Shown here: in pieces, positions 28,694 to 38,345 of the stretch | Layout of the letters: each line of letters starts with the position of its first letter | How positions within the stretch are numbered: the first letter of the stretch is position 1 | Origin: Cyclobacteriaceae bacterium | GTDB lineage: Bacteria; Bacteroidota; Bacteroidia; Cytophagales; Cyclobacteriaceae | Assembly (NCBI GenBank): GCA_029858965.1 | Contig: JAOUDZ010000018.1 | Span: forward strand, 1 to 64,000 | Direction of reading: 5' to 3' | Length of the DNA stretch: 64,000 nucleotides | Translations under genes and position numbers: made by a program | The notes under the pieces: generated by a model | The model's database searches: none | The model's input: only the letters and a program-made list of their open reading frames with translations | What the model was told of the DNA's origin: nothing

Positions 28694-29194
28694 TTAATGT
28701 GGGTGCTCTACACGTTTTGCCGTGGCGCGCTTCACTTTTCGACGCTTGCTGTTTTTCTTTTTTTCATCTTTCGCCTCTTTCTCCCACTCCCTTGTATTTT
28801 TGCGAATGACCTTCCAATAATCTGCCCCATAGTCAACAAAAATTTCTCCTCCGGCAGGTATCTCTTTCTTTGATTCTATATACGCCTTCAATCCATCGAC
28901 AATATAATCAGAATTGTTCAACAGACCCTTTATGCGCACCAGCCCTCGTGCATCATTTGCATATCGTGCCAGTGCCTTTTTGTTTGGGAGCGCGTCAATA
29001 ACATGTTTCCTGTTTATGTAAAAAATGTATCCGTTCCTGCCATCCTCATCTTTCACGTCCTTCCAGGTACTTCGCTTGCCTTTATACTCAACAATACGAG
29101 TTCCTTTTGGAATGAGCTTTTTTGTAAATAAACCTTTTCCTGCGCCTGGAATTGCCGACTTCTTAACGTAGAGTTGCTTCTCGAGTAGTGCCAT
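28694..29194 (-). CDS. SET domain protein (putative protein-lysine methyltransferase)
   Basis: 166 residues from ATG 29194 (MALLEKQLYVKKSAIPGAG). SET landmarks: GAGKGLFTKKLIPKGTRIVEYKG near the start, ARYANDARG in place of the usual NHSCxPN, and EIFVDYGADYW at the C-terminal end of the fold. A very basic tail rich in Lys/Arg follows (about residues 130-166). SET enzymes methylate lysines with S-adenosylmethionine; bacterial targets are mostly unknown, and the basic tail suggests contact with nucleic acid or ribosomes. Confidence 0.85.
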   Translation of the reverse strand: MALLEKQLYVKKSAIPGAGKGLFTKKLIPKGTRIVEYKGKRSTWKDVKDEDGRNGYIFYINRKHVIDALPNKKALARYANDARGLVRIKGLLNNSDYIVDGLKAYIESKKEIPAGGEIFVDYGADYWKVIRKNTREWEKEAKDEKKKNSKRRKVKRATAKRVEHPH

Positions 29195-29352
29195 TAAAAT
29201 CAAAAAAATTGGATGTCTAGATAATGTACCAGTAATAGTCAGTACAAACGGGGCGCAAGATAGGAGAATTTAAATTGCAACAAAAATTGCCTTTGCATTG
29301 ATTCGGACGCCACGGCTAATGGACATGAAACTTCATTGATGTACGCGCTTAC

Positions 29353-30627
29353 TCATCGAAATAGGAGGTTGGCAATCAACAGCGTTACCAATATATTAAA
29401 CACTTGGGCAATTAAGAATGCATACAAGGGTCGCTTGCTGCTGGAATTAAACAGGTCTGAGAATTTGGTTTCCAGCCCAATACTGGTAAAGGCCAGAACA
29501 AACCATAATGTTTGAATGCTCTTCAAACTGCCCTTCACATGAGAGACCGTTTCACTACTCAGCATGAAGGAAAATAGGAGTGAAGCCAAAACAAAACCAA
29601 GGACAAACTTTGGAAATCGTTCCCATATTACACCAAACGTGGGTTTGGTTATCTCATTCGTCTGACCTTTACCAGCGTATGTCCAGTATACGCTGATAGC
29701 AAATGCAGCCAGGCCCAAAAGCACATTTTGGGAAAACTTAACAATGGTACTGATTTTTAACGCTGTTTCCCCAACCAATGTACCTGATGCAACAACTGCC
29801 CCGGTCGTATCGATACTACCTCCCAGCCAGGCTCCTGTTACTTCTTCTGAAAAACCAAAATACTTAGCAATGAGGGGCATAAAGATCATCATCGGAATTG
29901 CCGTGATCAATACCAGGGAAATAACATAGGAGAGTTTTTTTGTATCACCGTGTATAGCTCCCGCCGTTGCGATTGCGGCTGAAACGCCACAGATAGAAAC
30001 CGAACTCGAGATCATCATTGTGAGTTCATCATCGACGCCAAGCTTTTTGCACAACCAATAAGCAAAATACCATACGCTTACCACGACGATTAATGCCTGA
30101 ATAAGCCCCAGTGATCCTGCTTTTAATATATCCGAAAAAATAATACTCGTCCCCAACAGGACTAGTCCTATTTTCACAAACAACTCTGTTGATAAAGCGT
30201 CACGAAACCATAGTGGCAACCGGAAAACATTTCCGATCAGTAATCCGACGGCAAGGCTAAAGATTACAGCTTCCAGATTTAATGCTTTCACCCCACTATT
30301 TCCTGCCAGTATCATCGCGATAACCGTCAGTACGTAGACGACAGGAAATACCGCCAGGGAATTTTTGATTGGCTTGTTCATGAGGATTGCGGCCAACATC
30401 GAAACAATGAATACCAAGAAAAACTGGAGTGCAATACTCAACAAATTGTTCGCGGCTAAAACTTTGGTAATTAGCTCGTCTCCGGTTTTCCAGTCAAACC
30501 CAGGCACTGGAATCATGAAACCCACTACTGAAAGAAGTATTATAATGAACCCCAGTAGCACGACGGCCCAGTCTTCCGTGAAAGAAAATCTCTTTTTTGG
30601 CTCATAAACATCTACGGTGGCTCCCAT
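29353..30627 (-). CDS. YeiH family putative sulfate/sulfite exporter
   Basis: 424 residues with about eleven membrane helices. Family segments include GLLIGNVFRLP, GLVLLGTSIIFSDILKAG, SSVSICGVSAAIATAGAI and GAWLGGSIDTTGAVVASG, as in the conserved hypothetical 698 (YeiH) transporters linked to sulfur compound export. It is transcribed away from an Rrf2-type regulator gene 262 bases to the right, which probably controls it. Confidence 0.9.
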   Translation of the reverse strand: MGATVDVYEPKKRFSFTEDWAVVLLGFIIILLSVVGFMIPVPGFDWKTGDELITKVLAANNLLSIALQFFLVFIVSMLAAILMNKPIKNSLAVFPVVYVLTVIAMILAGNSGVKALNLEAVIFSLAVGLLIGNVFRLPLWFRDALSTELFVKIGLVLLGTSIIFSDILKAGSLGLIQALIVVVSVWYFAYWLCKKLGVDDELTMMISSSVSICGVSAAIATAGAIHGDTKKLSYVISLVLITAIPMMIFMPLIAKYFGFSEEVTGAWLGGSIDTTGAVVASGTLVGETALKISTIVKFSQNVLLGLAAFAISVYWTYAGKGQTNEITKPTFGVIWERFPKFVLGFVLASLLFSFMLSSETVSHVKGSLKSIQTLWFVLAFTSIGLETKFSDLFNSSSKRPLYAFLIAQVFNILVTLLIANLLFR

Positions 30628-30889
30628 CTTAGATTATTTATACTGATTATGAATATTCTAAAGAACCATAAATCAAAGTAATATTCTTGAAAAACCCTAA
30701 GGCAACTGATTCTGTACCGGTAATGCAACTAATAATTCGTGTTGTATCAGGATAGCGGTTGGCATCCCAAATAACTTCAGCGTACGAAGGACTTTCTTCT
30801 TGATCAGGGAATAATTAAATTTCGTTGAATCACCTGCGTCGTTTGTGAACAGACCATTAAATAATCCGTAGAGTCAACAAACCAACAAT

Positions 30890-31342
30890 ATGCTTTCAAA
30901 AAAATGCCAGTACGCGCTTCACGCGCTGATCTACTTGTCGCAGCACGATAAGGGAACCACGGTTACCATTGGTGAGATTGCCGAAGAAAAAGTTATCCCG
31001 AAAAAGTTTCTGGAGGCCATACTTCTGGATCTCAAAAATGCAGGAATTCTAGGAAGCAAAAAGGGGAAAAGTGGAGGCTATTACTTGCTGAAAGACCCCA
31101 ATCGAATTTCTATTATCGAGGTGATAAGGCACATAGATGGCGCAGTAGCCATGCTGCCCTGTGTCTCACTTAATTTCTACGATAGCTGTGGAATGTGCTC
31201 AGATGAAAAAACCTGCAAAATCAACAATCTATTTGGTCAGGTACGCGACGCGACGTTGAAAATTCTATATGCAAACTCCATCGCTGATTTAGCCAATACA
31301 AACAAGGATCCAGGAAAAACCCCACGGGCAAAGCGGAAATGA
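30890..31342 (+). CDS. Rrf2 family transcriptional regulator
   Basis: 150 residues. The N-terminal winged helix reads MLSKKCQYALHALIYLSQ, then VIPKKFLEAILLDLKNAGIL and KGKSGGYYL, all typical of Rrf2. Four cysteines in the PCVSLNFYDSCGMC and DEKTC region could ligate an Fe-S cluster, as in IscR/NsrR/RsrR-type sensors. It is divergent from the YeiH transporter, which suggests control of sulfur anion export. An ATATTCT-type repeat (AATATTCT at 30652-30659 and 30680-30687) lies in the shared region as a possible binding site. Confidence 0.9.
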   Translation: MLSKKCQYALHALIYLSQHDKGTTVTIGEIAEEKVIPKKFLEAILLDLKNAGILGSKKGKSGGYYLLKDPNRISIIEVIRHIDGAVAMLPCVSLNFYDSCGMCSDEKTCKINNLFGQVRDATLKILYANSIADLANTNKDPGKTPRAKRK

Positions 31343-31402
31343 TGAATTATCATCTTCCCTTTATAGTGTATGGGCACCTTCCTGATTCCAAAGGGAAATA
31401 AA

Positions 31403-33526
31403 TTACCGTACGAATCCAGCTGCAATACCACCATCGACATTAATAACATTTCCCGTTGACTTCTTCAGTAGTCCACTTACAAGGGCAAAGCAAGCATTCG
31501 CGATATCCCCTGGCAATATAATTTCATTCAGCAATGTGCGCTTCGCGTAAAATTCAGGCAGCTCTTCCACTTTAACGCCATATGCCTTAGCCCTTCCTTC
31601 AGCCCAGCCACTTGCCCATATCTTACTATCGGCAATAACTGCATCCGGATTGATAACATTTACACGAATTTTATCGGATCCTAATTCAGCTGAATTTAAG
31701 CGACTCAAATGCAACTGTGCTGCTTTGGCAGAACCATATCCGGCATTGTTAGGGCCTGAGACCAATGCATTCTTACTGACAATGTTAATTATATCCCCGC
31801 CAAGGTGCTGCTTGCGCATTGTACTAACACAAGCCTGGGTAACGAGGAATTGTCCTTTTACCAGCACATCATAGAGCAGGTCCCAATCTTTTTCCGTGTG
31901 TTCTTCCAGCGGTTTGGAAATAGAAAGCCCCGCGTTATTTACAATAATATCCATACCGCCAAACGCAAGCGCTGCAATTGCCATGGAAGCCTCAATTTGC
32001 TGTTTACTCGTCACATCCATCAGCGTTGAAGAAAACGCATCGTCGCCATATTCTTTTTTGAACTCCGCTTCTGCTTCCTTTAGCCGACCCTGATCGTTAT
32101 CACATAATATCACACATGCACCTTCTTCCGCAAATTTCTTGGCGATCGCTTTTCCAATTCCTCCGGCACTTCCCGTTACCATCGCGATTTTGCCCGATAG
32201 TGCTTTCGGTTTCGGCATACGCTGAAGTTTGGCTTCTTCCAGCAACCAATACTCGATATTGAAGGCTTCTTGGCGGGGAAGTGAGGTGTATGCAGAAACC
32301 GCTTCGGCACCCTTCATAACATTTATGGCATTAATGTAGAATTCCGCGGCCACGCGCGCAGTCTGTTTATTCTTAGCAAAAGTAAACATTCCAACACCAG
32401 GGTATAGTATTACAACAGGGTTTGGATCCCGCATCGCCGGACTGTTTGGGTGTTTGCAGGTGTCATAGTAGTCTTTGTACATCTGACAATAGCTTTCAAA
32501 GGCAGGCGCAAGTTTTTCGCGGATGCTTTTTACATCAGATAGATCTGCATCTGGTTTTATGTCCAGTACAAGCGGACTGATCTTTGTCCGTAGGAAATGA
32601 TCCGGGCAACTTGTTCCCATAGGCGCCAGCCGTTCCTGATCTTTTGCGTTTATGAATTCCAATACACGATCGTCATCAGTAAAATGTCCTATCATGTGCG
32701 TCTCTCGTGAACAGAACCCGCGCAATACCGGGGCTATTTGCGCTGCTTGCTGCATACGCTTTTCTTTGGGAGCGCTGACAATCTTAGCGCCACCAAAAAC
32801 CGGACCTCGTTTCCCATAGTTATCTTCCAGATATTGTGCACAACGTTCAATCACTTCCAGTGTGTTGATATAGCTTTCATAAGCGGTGTCGCCCCAGGTA
32901 AATAATCCATGAGACCCAAGCATAATACCCCTTATGCCAGGATTCTCATCCAGGCACTGCTTAAGTTTTAGGCCCAGATCAAAACCCGGACGTTGCCACT
33001 CAACCCATCCTATGGTTCCATTGAAAAGTTCTTTGGTTATCTTCTTGCCATCCTTTGCTGCTGCAATTGCAATGGCAGCATCCGGATGTAAATGATCGAT
33101 ATGCTTAAAGGGGAGAAATCCGTGCAACGCCGTGTCAATTGAAGGTGCCTTCGAAGCCAGATCGTAAATACAATGGTAAAAGAGTTCAACCATCTCGTCT
33201 TCATGCTCAATTCCACGATATATGTTTTTTAGGGCCAGTAACCTGTCAACGTACAATGCGGCCAGTCCGCTGCGCTTTAATGTTCCGATATCCCCTCCGG
33301 ATCCCTTCACCCACATCACTTCCGTTTCTTTTCCAGTTAATGGATCTTTCGCCATGGCCTTGCAGGAAGTGTTGCCCCCGCCATAGTTTGTCAACCGCAA
33401 ATCGGCTCCCAAAATATTAGAGCGATAAATGAGAAGACCAACTTCGTCACCGGCCAATGCTTTGGCTTTCTTTTCGTCCCATAAGTAGCTTACGTGGCTG
33501 AATCGTGTTGTTACATTTGCTGACAT
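31403..33526 (-). CDS. bifunctional L-rhamnulose-1-phosphate aldolase / lactaldehyde dehydrogenase
   Basis: 707 residues. The first ~430 form a class II aldolase domain with metal-binding and substrate residues in KGSGGDIGTLK, HIDHLHPDAAIA and MLGSHGLFTWGD. From ~445 a short-chain dehydrogenase follows with AMVTGSAGGIGKA, NNAGLS and the YGSAKAAQLH catalytic pair (YxxxK). This fusion is known as RhaEW/YuxG-like: the aldolase splits rhamnulose-1-phosphate into DHAP and L-lactaldehyde, and the second domain oxidises the lactaldehyde. RhaT lies upstream on the same strand. Confidence 0.93.
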   Translation of the reverse strand: MSANVTTRFSHVSYLWDEKKAKALAGDEVGLLIYRSNILGADLRLTNYGGGNTSCKAMAKDPLTGKETEVMWVKGSGGDIGTLKRSGLAALYVDRLLALKNIYRGIEHEDEMVELFYHCIYDLASKAPSIDTALHGFLPFKHIDHLHPDAAIAIAAAKDGKKITKELFNGTIGWVEWQRPGFDLGLKLKQCLDENPGIRGIMLGSHGLFTWGDTAYESYINTLEVIERCAQYLEDNYGKRGPVFGGAKIVSAPKEKRMQQAAQIAPVLRGFCSRETHMIGHFTDDDRVLEFINAKDQERLAPMGTSCPDHFLRTKISPLVLDIKPDADLSDVKSIREKLAPAFESYCQMYKDYYDTCKHPNSPAMRDPNPVVILYPGVGMFTFAKNKQTARVAAEFYINAINVMKGAEAVSAYTSLPRQEAFNIEYWLLEEAKLQRMPKPKALSGKIAMVTGSAGGIGKAIAKKFAEEGACVILCDNDQGRLKEAEAEFKKEYGDDAFSSTLMDVTSKQQIEASMAIAALAFGGMDIIVNNAGLSISKPLEEHTEKDWDLLYDVLVKGQFLVTQACVSTMRKQHLGGDIINIVSKNALVSGPNNAGYGSAKAAQLHLSRLNSAELGSDKIRVNVINPDAVIADSKIWASGWAEGRAKAYGVKVEELPEFYAKRTLLNEIILPGDIANACFALVSGLLKKSTGNVINVDGGIAAGFVR

Positions 33527-33549
33527 ACGATATAGAATTTTGTGTTTAT

Positions 33550-34605
33550 TTATTTAATAGCATTCCCATAACCGACTACAAGTACGGAAAGAATAATCGT
33601 ACTGATACCGACAATAATTGTTGACCTGGTCTTGGTGCTCACGCCATGCCATTCTCTTAGTAAAATACCCCACATATTCGCCACAAGAATAATAAAGGCC
33701 ATGTGAAGTATCCAGGAGCTGGCACCATTGCCAAGTTTGCTTTCGCCCATCCCATAAAAAAAGAATTGCATAAACCATGTCGAGCCGGCCAGGGCAGCGA
33801 ATAGATAATTCGTAAACAAAGGTGTTTTTTTATCAAGATAATTGCCAAATGTTTTGTTTCGGGCGTTCAGTACCATGCACCATACAAAATTAGTGGCAAG
33901 ACCTCCCCACAACAAGACAACATACGTTACATTATTTTGAAAAAGAGGATTAAGCCCCAGCGAAACCGCGTTTTCGGCCATCGGCTTGCCTGCTTCAATG
34001 CCAAAGTTAAAACAGGAGCTTAAAATACCGGAAGTAACGGCAACGATTAAACCCTTGATGAGGTCAAATTCAGCAACACTTTTTTTCTTATCTTCTTCAT
34101 TCATTTCCCTTTCTTTCAATACGCCAGCTTTTCCACAGATATATATCCCCGCCAGGCACATTACTACGCCCAGTAAAACGACTTGTCCCCACGTGTTGGT
34201 TAGCATTTCAACGAATGTGGTTTTTCCGGGAGATGGGAAAATGTTGTAGTAGATAGACGGGACCAGGGCACCAAAGGCTGAACAAAATCCAAGCACAACG
34301 GAGTTGCCCAAAGACATCCCAAGGTAACGGACACCCAATCCATACGTCAAGCCGCCAATGCCCCACAGTACGCCAAATAGGACTGTATAGAATAAAGTAT
34401 CCGAAGTAGCATTTTTTATAATAGCTGAAAAACCGGGCAAGGTGAGCCATGCGGCCAGTGGCGGTACGATTAGCCAGGAGAATACGCCACCAATGATCCA
34501 GTAGCTTTCCCACGCCCATTCTTTTACTTTCTTAAAAGGCATGTAGAAACTGCCTGAGGCAAAGCCACCAATAAAATGAAAGATTACTCCCAGAATAACG
34601 CCCAT
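33550..34605 (-). CDS. rhaT: L-rhamnose/proton symporter
   Basis: 351 residues with ten predicted helices, beginning MGVILGVIFHFIGGFASGSFYMPFKKVKEWAWESYW, a close match to RhaT starts. Other typical segments are GLTYGLGVRYLGMSLGNS and FGNYLDKKTPLFTNYLFA. It imports L-rhamnose through the inner membrane. It reads away from rhaM and sits 23 bases upstream of the aldolase/dehydrogenase gene, forming an operon. Confidence 0.94.
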   Translation of the reverse strand: MGVILGVIFHFIGGFASGSFYMPFKKVKEWAWESYWIIGGVFSWLIVPPLAAWLTLPGFSAIIKNATSDTLFYTVLFGVLWGIGGLTYGLGVRYLGMSLGNSVVLGFCSAFGALVPSIYYNIFPSPGKTTFVEMLTNTWGQVVLLGVVMCLAGIYICGKAGVLKEREMNEEDKKKSVAEFDLIKGLIVAVTSGILSSCFNFGIEAGKPMAENAVSLGLNPLFQNNVTYVVLLWGGLATNFVWCMVLNARNKTFGNYLDKKTPLFTNYLFAALAGSTWFMQFFFYGMGESKLGNGASSWILHMAFIILVANMWGILLREWHGVSTKTRSTIIVGISTIILSVLVVGYGNAIK

Positions 34606-34610
34606 ACAAT

Positions 34611-34638
34611 CAAATCTAGTAAAGGGGGAAATTGCAAA
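34611..34638 (-). promoter_or_regulatory. candidate rhaT promoter, Bacteroidota type
   Basis: On the minus strand TTTG (34638-34635), a 16-base spacer and TAGATTTG (34618-34611) match the Bacteroidota -33/-7 form. The -7 element ends five bases before the rhaT ATG, so the mRNA would have almost no leader. The spacer is slightly short. Confidence 0.5.
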
Positions 34639-34903
34639 TAAAAATGCAATTTTAGTAATCCGTACTCCACGTCATCAGGCACAGTCATGGTTAACATTAG
34701 TTATTACGTCTATAGTTAAGAGTGAAAAGGTGATAGGATAATGTTTTTGAGATGGCAAGAATTACCATTGCTCTAATTGCCGGAAAAGATTCTGGGCCCG
34801 ATGATAGATTCTAATTCGCGTGGTACAAGTGCTTTGGACAACCATAATGCCGGGTGTTTTATTGTAATTGATAACAACATCTTGCGTAAGATATACAACA
34901 ATG

Positions 34904-34929
34904 GATCACCAGGGCCTGCCCTGGTGATC
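34904..34929. promoter_or_regulatory. 12-bp-arm palindrome upstream of rhaM, candidate operator
   Basis: GATCACCAGGGC (34904-34915) and GCCCTGGTGATC (34918-34929) are perfect inverted repeats separated by two bases, ending 22 bases before the rhaM start. No T run follows, so a terminator is unlikely. The symmetry and position fit a dimeric repressor or activator of the rhamnose genes. Which protein binds is unknown; no regulator gene lies nearby. Confidence 0.5.
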
Positions 34930-34951
34930 AACACCTTAAATCCATCAACAC

Positions 34952-35290
34952 GTGAACCCATCAACATCTACAGAAAGTACGCGGGTTGCCTTCAAAATGA
35001 AATTAAAACCCGGATGCGAAGCAGAGTATAAAAAAAGACATGATGCCATTTGGCCTGAATTAAGTTCCTTACTAAAGGAAAATGGCATCTGCGATTATTC
35101 AATTTTCCTGGACAAGGAAACGAATACGCTATTTGCTATCCAAAAAAATAATGGCATTCAGGGATCTCAGGATCTGGGTAAACATCCGATCGTAAAGAAA
35201 TGGTGGGCCTATATGGCGGATATTATGGAAACCAATGCTGACCAGTCCCCCGTTACAATTCCCCTTTCTGAAGTATTCTTTCTTGCTTAA
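34952..35290 (+). CDS. rhaM: L-rhamnose mutarotase
   Basis: 112 residues from GTG 34952. The family core is clear: RVAFKMKLKPGCEAEYKKRH, WPELSSLLKENGICDYSIF, FAIQKNN, VKKWWAYMADIM and a C-terminal EVFFLA. It interconverts alpha and beta anomers of L-rhamnose. Homologues usually begin a few residues before AFxM, so the GTG start, which covers those residues, is preferred over ATG 34997. The GH106 gene follows on the same strand. Confidence 0.88.
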   Translation: MNPSTSTESTRVAFKMKLKPGCEAEYKKRHDAIWPELSSLLKENGICDYSIFLDKETNTLFAIQKNNGIQGSQDLGKHPIVKKWWAYMADIMETNADQSPVTIPLSEVFFLA

Positions 35291-35381
35291 TGTTTTTGTG
35301 CTCATGAAATTGTTTTGGACTCTTACGAAGCTTCGTGCTGTTGAACATTGGAAAACACACTGTCATGGTGCATGCAGTAAG

Positions 35382-38345
35382 ATGCCCCAATCCTTTCTTC
35401 AAAGCATAGTCGTCATTGCTTGCATTACGCTTCTGCAAGGATGCCAGCCAACAGTACAAGTTGAACCGGGTTGGCCAACGGTTGCGCGTGAGACAAAACC
35501 CTGGACAAGATGGTGGTGGCATGGTAGCGCGTTAACCAAAGCTGGGATTACAGCTGAAATGGAAGCATACCAAAAGGCTAATATCGGTGGACTTGAGATT
35601 ACGCCTATTTATGGCGTGTTTGGCAACGAAGACCAATTCGTGAATTACCTTTCTCCGCAATGGATGGAGTTGCTGCTGCACACCTTTCGGGAAGCCGAAC
35701 GGCTGGATATGGGCATCGATATGGCTACCGGCACAGGCTGGCCCTTCGGAGGGCCTTGGGTAAATGACGATGATGCCAGCAAGAACCTGCACCATGCCAT
35801 GTATACGTTACACGCTGGCGAGCGCCTCCGGGAACGCATTGTTTTCACGCAACAACCCTATCTTCGGGCCGTTGGTAGTCAGTTGTATGAGGTGAATGAT
35901 ACTTTTTCGACAGAAAAAAGTACTACCCAGGGAACGCGAAACGAACCGGTGGTTCGAATAGATCCAAAAAAAATAGACATCGCCAAATTGATTCAACCTA
36001 TTGCTGAGAATAAAAATTTGCAGGCATTGGCGATAGACCAGGTTGTCTTTGAGCGTTTACTTCCATTGAAACTATTGATGGGATACAGTGACACGGATCA
36101 GGTGGTAAACCTAACCAGCAAAGTAGATGAGACCGGCAAACTGGATTGGGTAGCCCCGGACGGCAACTGGAAACTATACGCAGTCTTTCAGGGCTGGCAT
36201 GGTAAGATGGTTGAGCGTGCGGGACCCGGGGGCGAGGGAAATGTCATCGATCATTTTTCGGCTGCTGCATTGCAGCACTACCTGACCCGGTTTGATACAG
36301 CATTCGCCGGAAAGGATATTCATACATTGCGTGCTTTTTTTAATGATTCGTATGAAGTAGATGACGCAAGAGGCGCTGCAGACTGGACACCTGCTATGTT
36401 CGATGAATTCAGCAGAAGACGAGGATATAATTTGGAGGAACATCTTCCTGCACTATTCGGCAATGATGACCCGGAAAAGAATAAAAGAGTGTTATGCGAC
36501 TATCGCGAGACCATTTCAGAAATGTTGCTCCATAACTTCACCGAACCCTGGAAGCAGTGGGCTCATGGAAAGTCTGCAATTATTCGCAACCAGGCCCATG
36601 GGTCACCATCGAATATTCTCGACCTATATGCCACAGTTGATATTCCCGAAATAGAGGGTGTCGAACCGTTGCGGATTAAGATGGCTTCGTCAGCGGGAAA
36701 TGTAACCGGTAAGAAATTGGTATCATCGGAATCAGCCACCTGGTTGAATGAGCATTTTGAATCGAATCTGTCTGACATAAAAGTTGCATTGGACAGGTTT
36801 ATGCTCAATGGCGTTAACCATATATTCTACCATGGTACTTCATATTCTCCTCCGGAGGAGCCATGGCCGGGGCGTTTGTTTTATGCTGCCGTCCACCTTA
36901 ATCCGCGAAACTCATTGTGGAAAGATTTTGGCGCGTTGAACAACTATGTTACAAGGTGTCAATCATTTTTACAGCATACCACACCCGACAATGACGTGCT
37001 CTTATATTATCCTATATACGACCGCTTCTCAACCCCGGGTGAAGAGATGATCGAACACTTTGACGGAATAGGAAAACAGTTTGAGCAATCAGCTTTTGGA
37101 AGAGGTGCTGAAACACTGTATGAAAAAGGATATGCTTTTGACTACATCTCTGATCGCCAGATTGAAAATACTAAAACAATTGATGGAAATCTCAAAACCG
37201 AATCCGGCAGCTTGTACAAAACAATTATTATCCCGCATTGCCGGTACATTCCCATAGAAACCTTTCAAAAAATAATTTCCCTGGCCGAGGAAGGCGCAAC
37301 GGTCTTCGCGCTGGAAGGTCTCCCCGAGTCATTTTCCGGATATGGTAATTATGAAGAGCATGAAAATACTTTTCAGGCATTGATGAAAAAGCTTGAAGCC
37401 AGGAAGCCAATCGCAGAAGGCATAACATCTATTGAAGTGGGAAAGGGGAAAGTATTCGTGGGAGACAGCGCAGACGGCTTATTAACTCATGCATCAATTA
37501 GAAAAGAAACAATCGTCGCAAATGGCATTCAATTTATTCGGAAAAAGCGCAACGATAATAGTACGGTGTATTTTATTCTGAACAATAATGACAAGTCTTT
37601 CTCCGGATGGCTTGCCCTTCAGGCTGATGCAGCCGCTGCCATGCTGTACGATCCCATGAATGGTAATTTTGGGAGAGCAAATATGAGGAAGGTCGGCACC
37701 AGCGTGTCTGAAGTGTATGTACAACTAACCAAACGGCAAACACTTATCGTCGAAACTCATGACGATGAAATAGATGTGCCTTCGTTTAAGTATTATGCAA
37801 TTAGCGGAGTGCCAATCTCATTAACAGGAAAGTGGGAGATTAACTTTGAGTCAGGTGGGCCTGTTCTCCCGTCACCTGTTGAAGTGGATACCTTGTCCTC
37901 CTGGACTACCTTTGGAGGAATGGATTGTCAGGCTTTTTCAGGTACAGCATCGTATACCATGTCCTTTTCCAAACCTGAACTAATTACGCCTGGATGGATT
38001 TTGGATCTTGGAAGTGTTAGGGAAAGCGCTGAGGTTTTCCTGAATGGAAAATCGTTGGGGACCTTGCTCGGTCCTGTATTTCAACTGGAGATTGATGATT
38101 CGCTTTTGAAAAAAAATAATATTCTTGAAGTGAAAGTTTCAAATCTTATGGCAAACCGGATTGCGGATTTGGATAGAAGGAATATTGTTTGGAAGAAATT
38201 TTACAATGTAAACTTTCCGGCCCGGAAAAGAGAAAACCGCAAGAATGGATTGTTTGATGCTTCTCAATGGCAGCCTAGAGATTCCGGGTTGTTGGGCCCT
38301 GTCCAAATCACGCCCGCAGACATTGAGAGTGGAAATGGTCTATAG
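35382..38345 (+). CDS. GH106 alpha-L-rhamnosidase lipoprotein
   Basis: 987 residues from ATG 35382, which gives a lipoprotein signal MPQSFLQSIVVIACITLLQGC. An upstream ATG (35304) would add 26 unlikely residues. The catalytic region starts with KPWTRWWWHGSALTKAGI and contains GIDMATGTGWPFGGPWV and FFNDSYEVD, characteristic of GH106. A beta-rich C-terminal part with SVRESAEVFLNGKSLGTLLGPVF resembles a galactose-binding-type domain. It releases L-rhamnose from plant or microbial polymers outside the cell, feeding RhaT/RhaM and the aldolase fusion. Confidence 0.9.
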   Translation: MPQSFLQSIVVIACITLLQGCQPTVQVEPGWPTVARETKPWTRWWWHGSALTKAGITAEMEAYQKANIGGLEITPIYGVFGNEDQFVNYLSPQWMELLLHTFREAERLDMGIDMATGTGWPFGGPWVNDDDASKNLHHAMYTLHAGERLRERIVFTQQPYLRAVGSQLYEVNDTFSTEKSTTQGTRNEPVVRIDPKKIDIAKLIQPIAENKNLQALAIDQVVFERLLPLKLLMGYSDTDQVVNLTSKVDETGKLDWVAPDGNWKLYAVFQGWHGKMVERAGPGGEGNVIDHFSAAALQHYLTRFDTAFAGKDIHTLRAFFNDSYEVDDARGAADWTPAMFDEFSRRRGYNLEEHLPALFGNDDPEKNKRVLCDYRETISEMLLHNFTEPWKQWAHGKSAIIRNQAHGSPSNILDLYATVDIPEIEGVEPLRIKMASSAGNVTGKKLVSSESATWLNEHFESNLSDIKVALDRFMLNGVNHIFYHGTSYSPPEEPWPGRLFYAAVHLNPRNSLWKDFGALNNYVTRCQSFLQHTTPDNDVLLYYPIYDRFSTPGEEMIEHFDGIGKQFEQSAFGRGAETLYEKGYAFDYISDRQIENTKTIDGNLKTESGSLYKTIIIPHCRYIPIETFQKIISLAEEGATVFALEGLPESFSGYGNYEEHENTFQALMKKLEARKPIAEGITSIEVGKGKVFVGDSADGLLTHASIRKETIVANGIQFIRKKRNDNSTVYFILNNNDKSFSGWLALQADAAAAMLYDPMNGNFGRANMRKVGTSVSEVYVQLTKRQTLIVETHDDEIDVPSFKYYAISGVPISLTGKWEINFESGGPVLPSPVEVDTLSSWTTFGGMDCQAFSGTASYTMSFSKPELITPGWILDLGSVRESAEVFLNGKSLGTLLGPVFQLEIDDSLLKKNNILEVKVSNLMANRIADLDRRNIVWKKFYNVNFPARKRENRKNGLFDASQWQPRDSGLLGPVQITPADIESGNGL

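Larger units (their letters stand above)
34606..34951. other. divergent intergenic region of the rhamnose locus
   Basis: 346 bases between rhaT and rhaM. It holds the candidate rhaT promoter, a small inverted repeat (ATTGCA 34631-34636 with TGCAAT 34645-34650), and the large palindrome at 34904-34929. No gene was recognised; an 84-codon plus-strand frame crossing it has no coding character and overlaps rhaM. Confidence 0.6.

Noticed and set aside
31355-31397. TTCCCTTT/AAAGGGAA inverted repeat between convergent genes
   Set aside because: The loop is about 27 bases and the stem only eight pairs; too weak to call a bidirectional terminator.
34777-35031. 84-codon frame before rhaM
   Set aside because: It contains the palindrome and overlaps rhaM in another frame with no family match.
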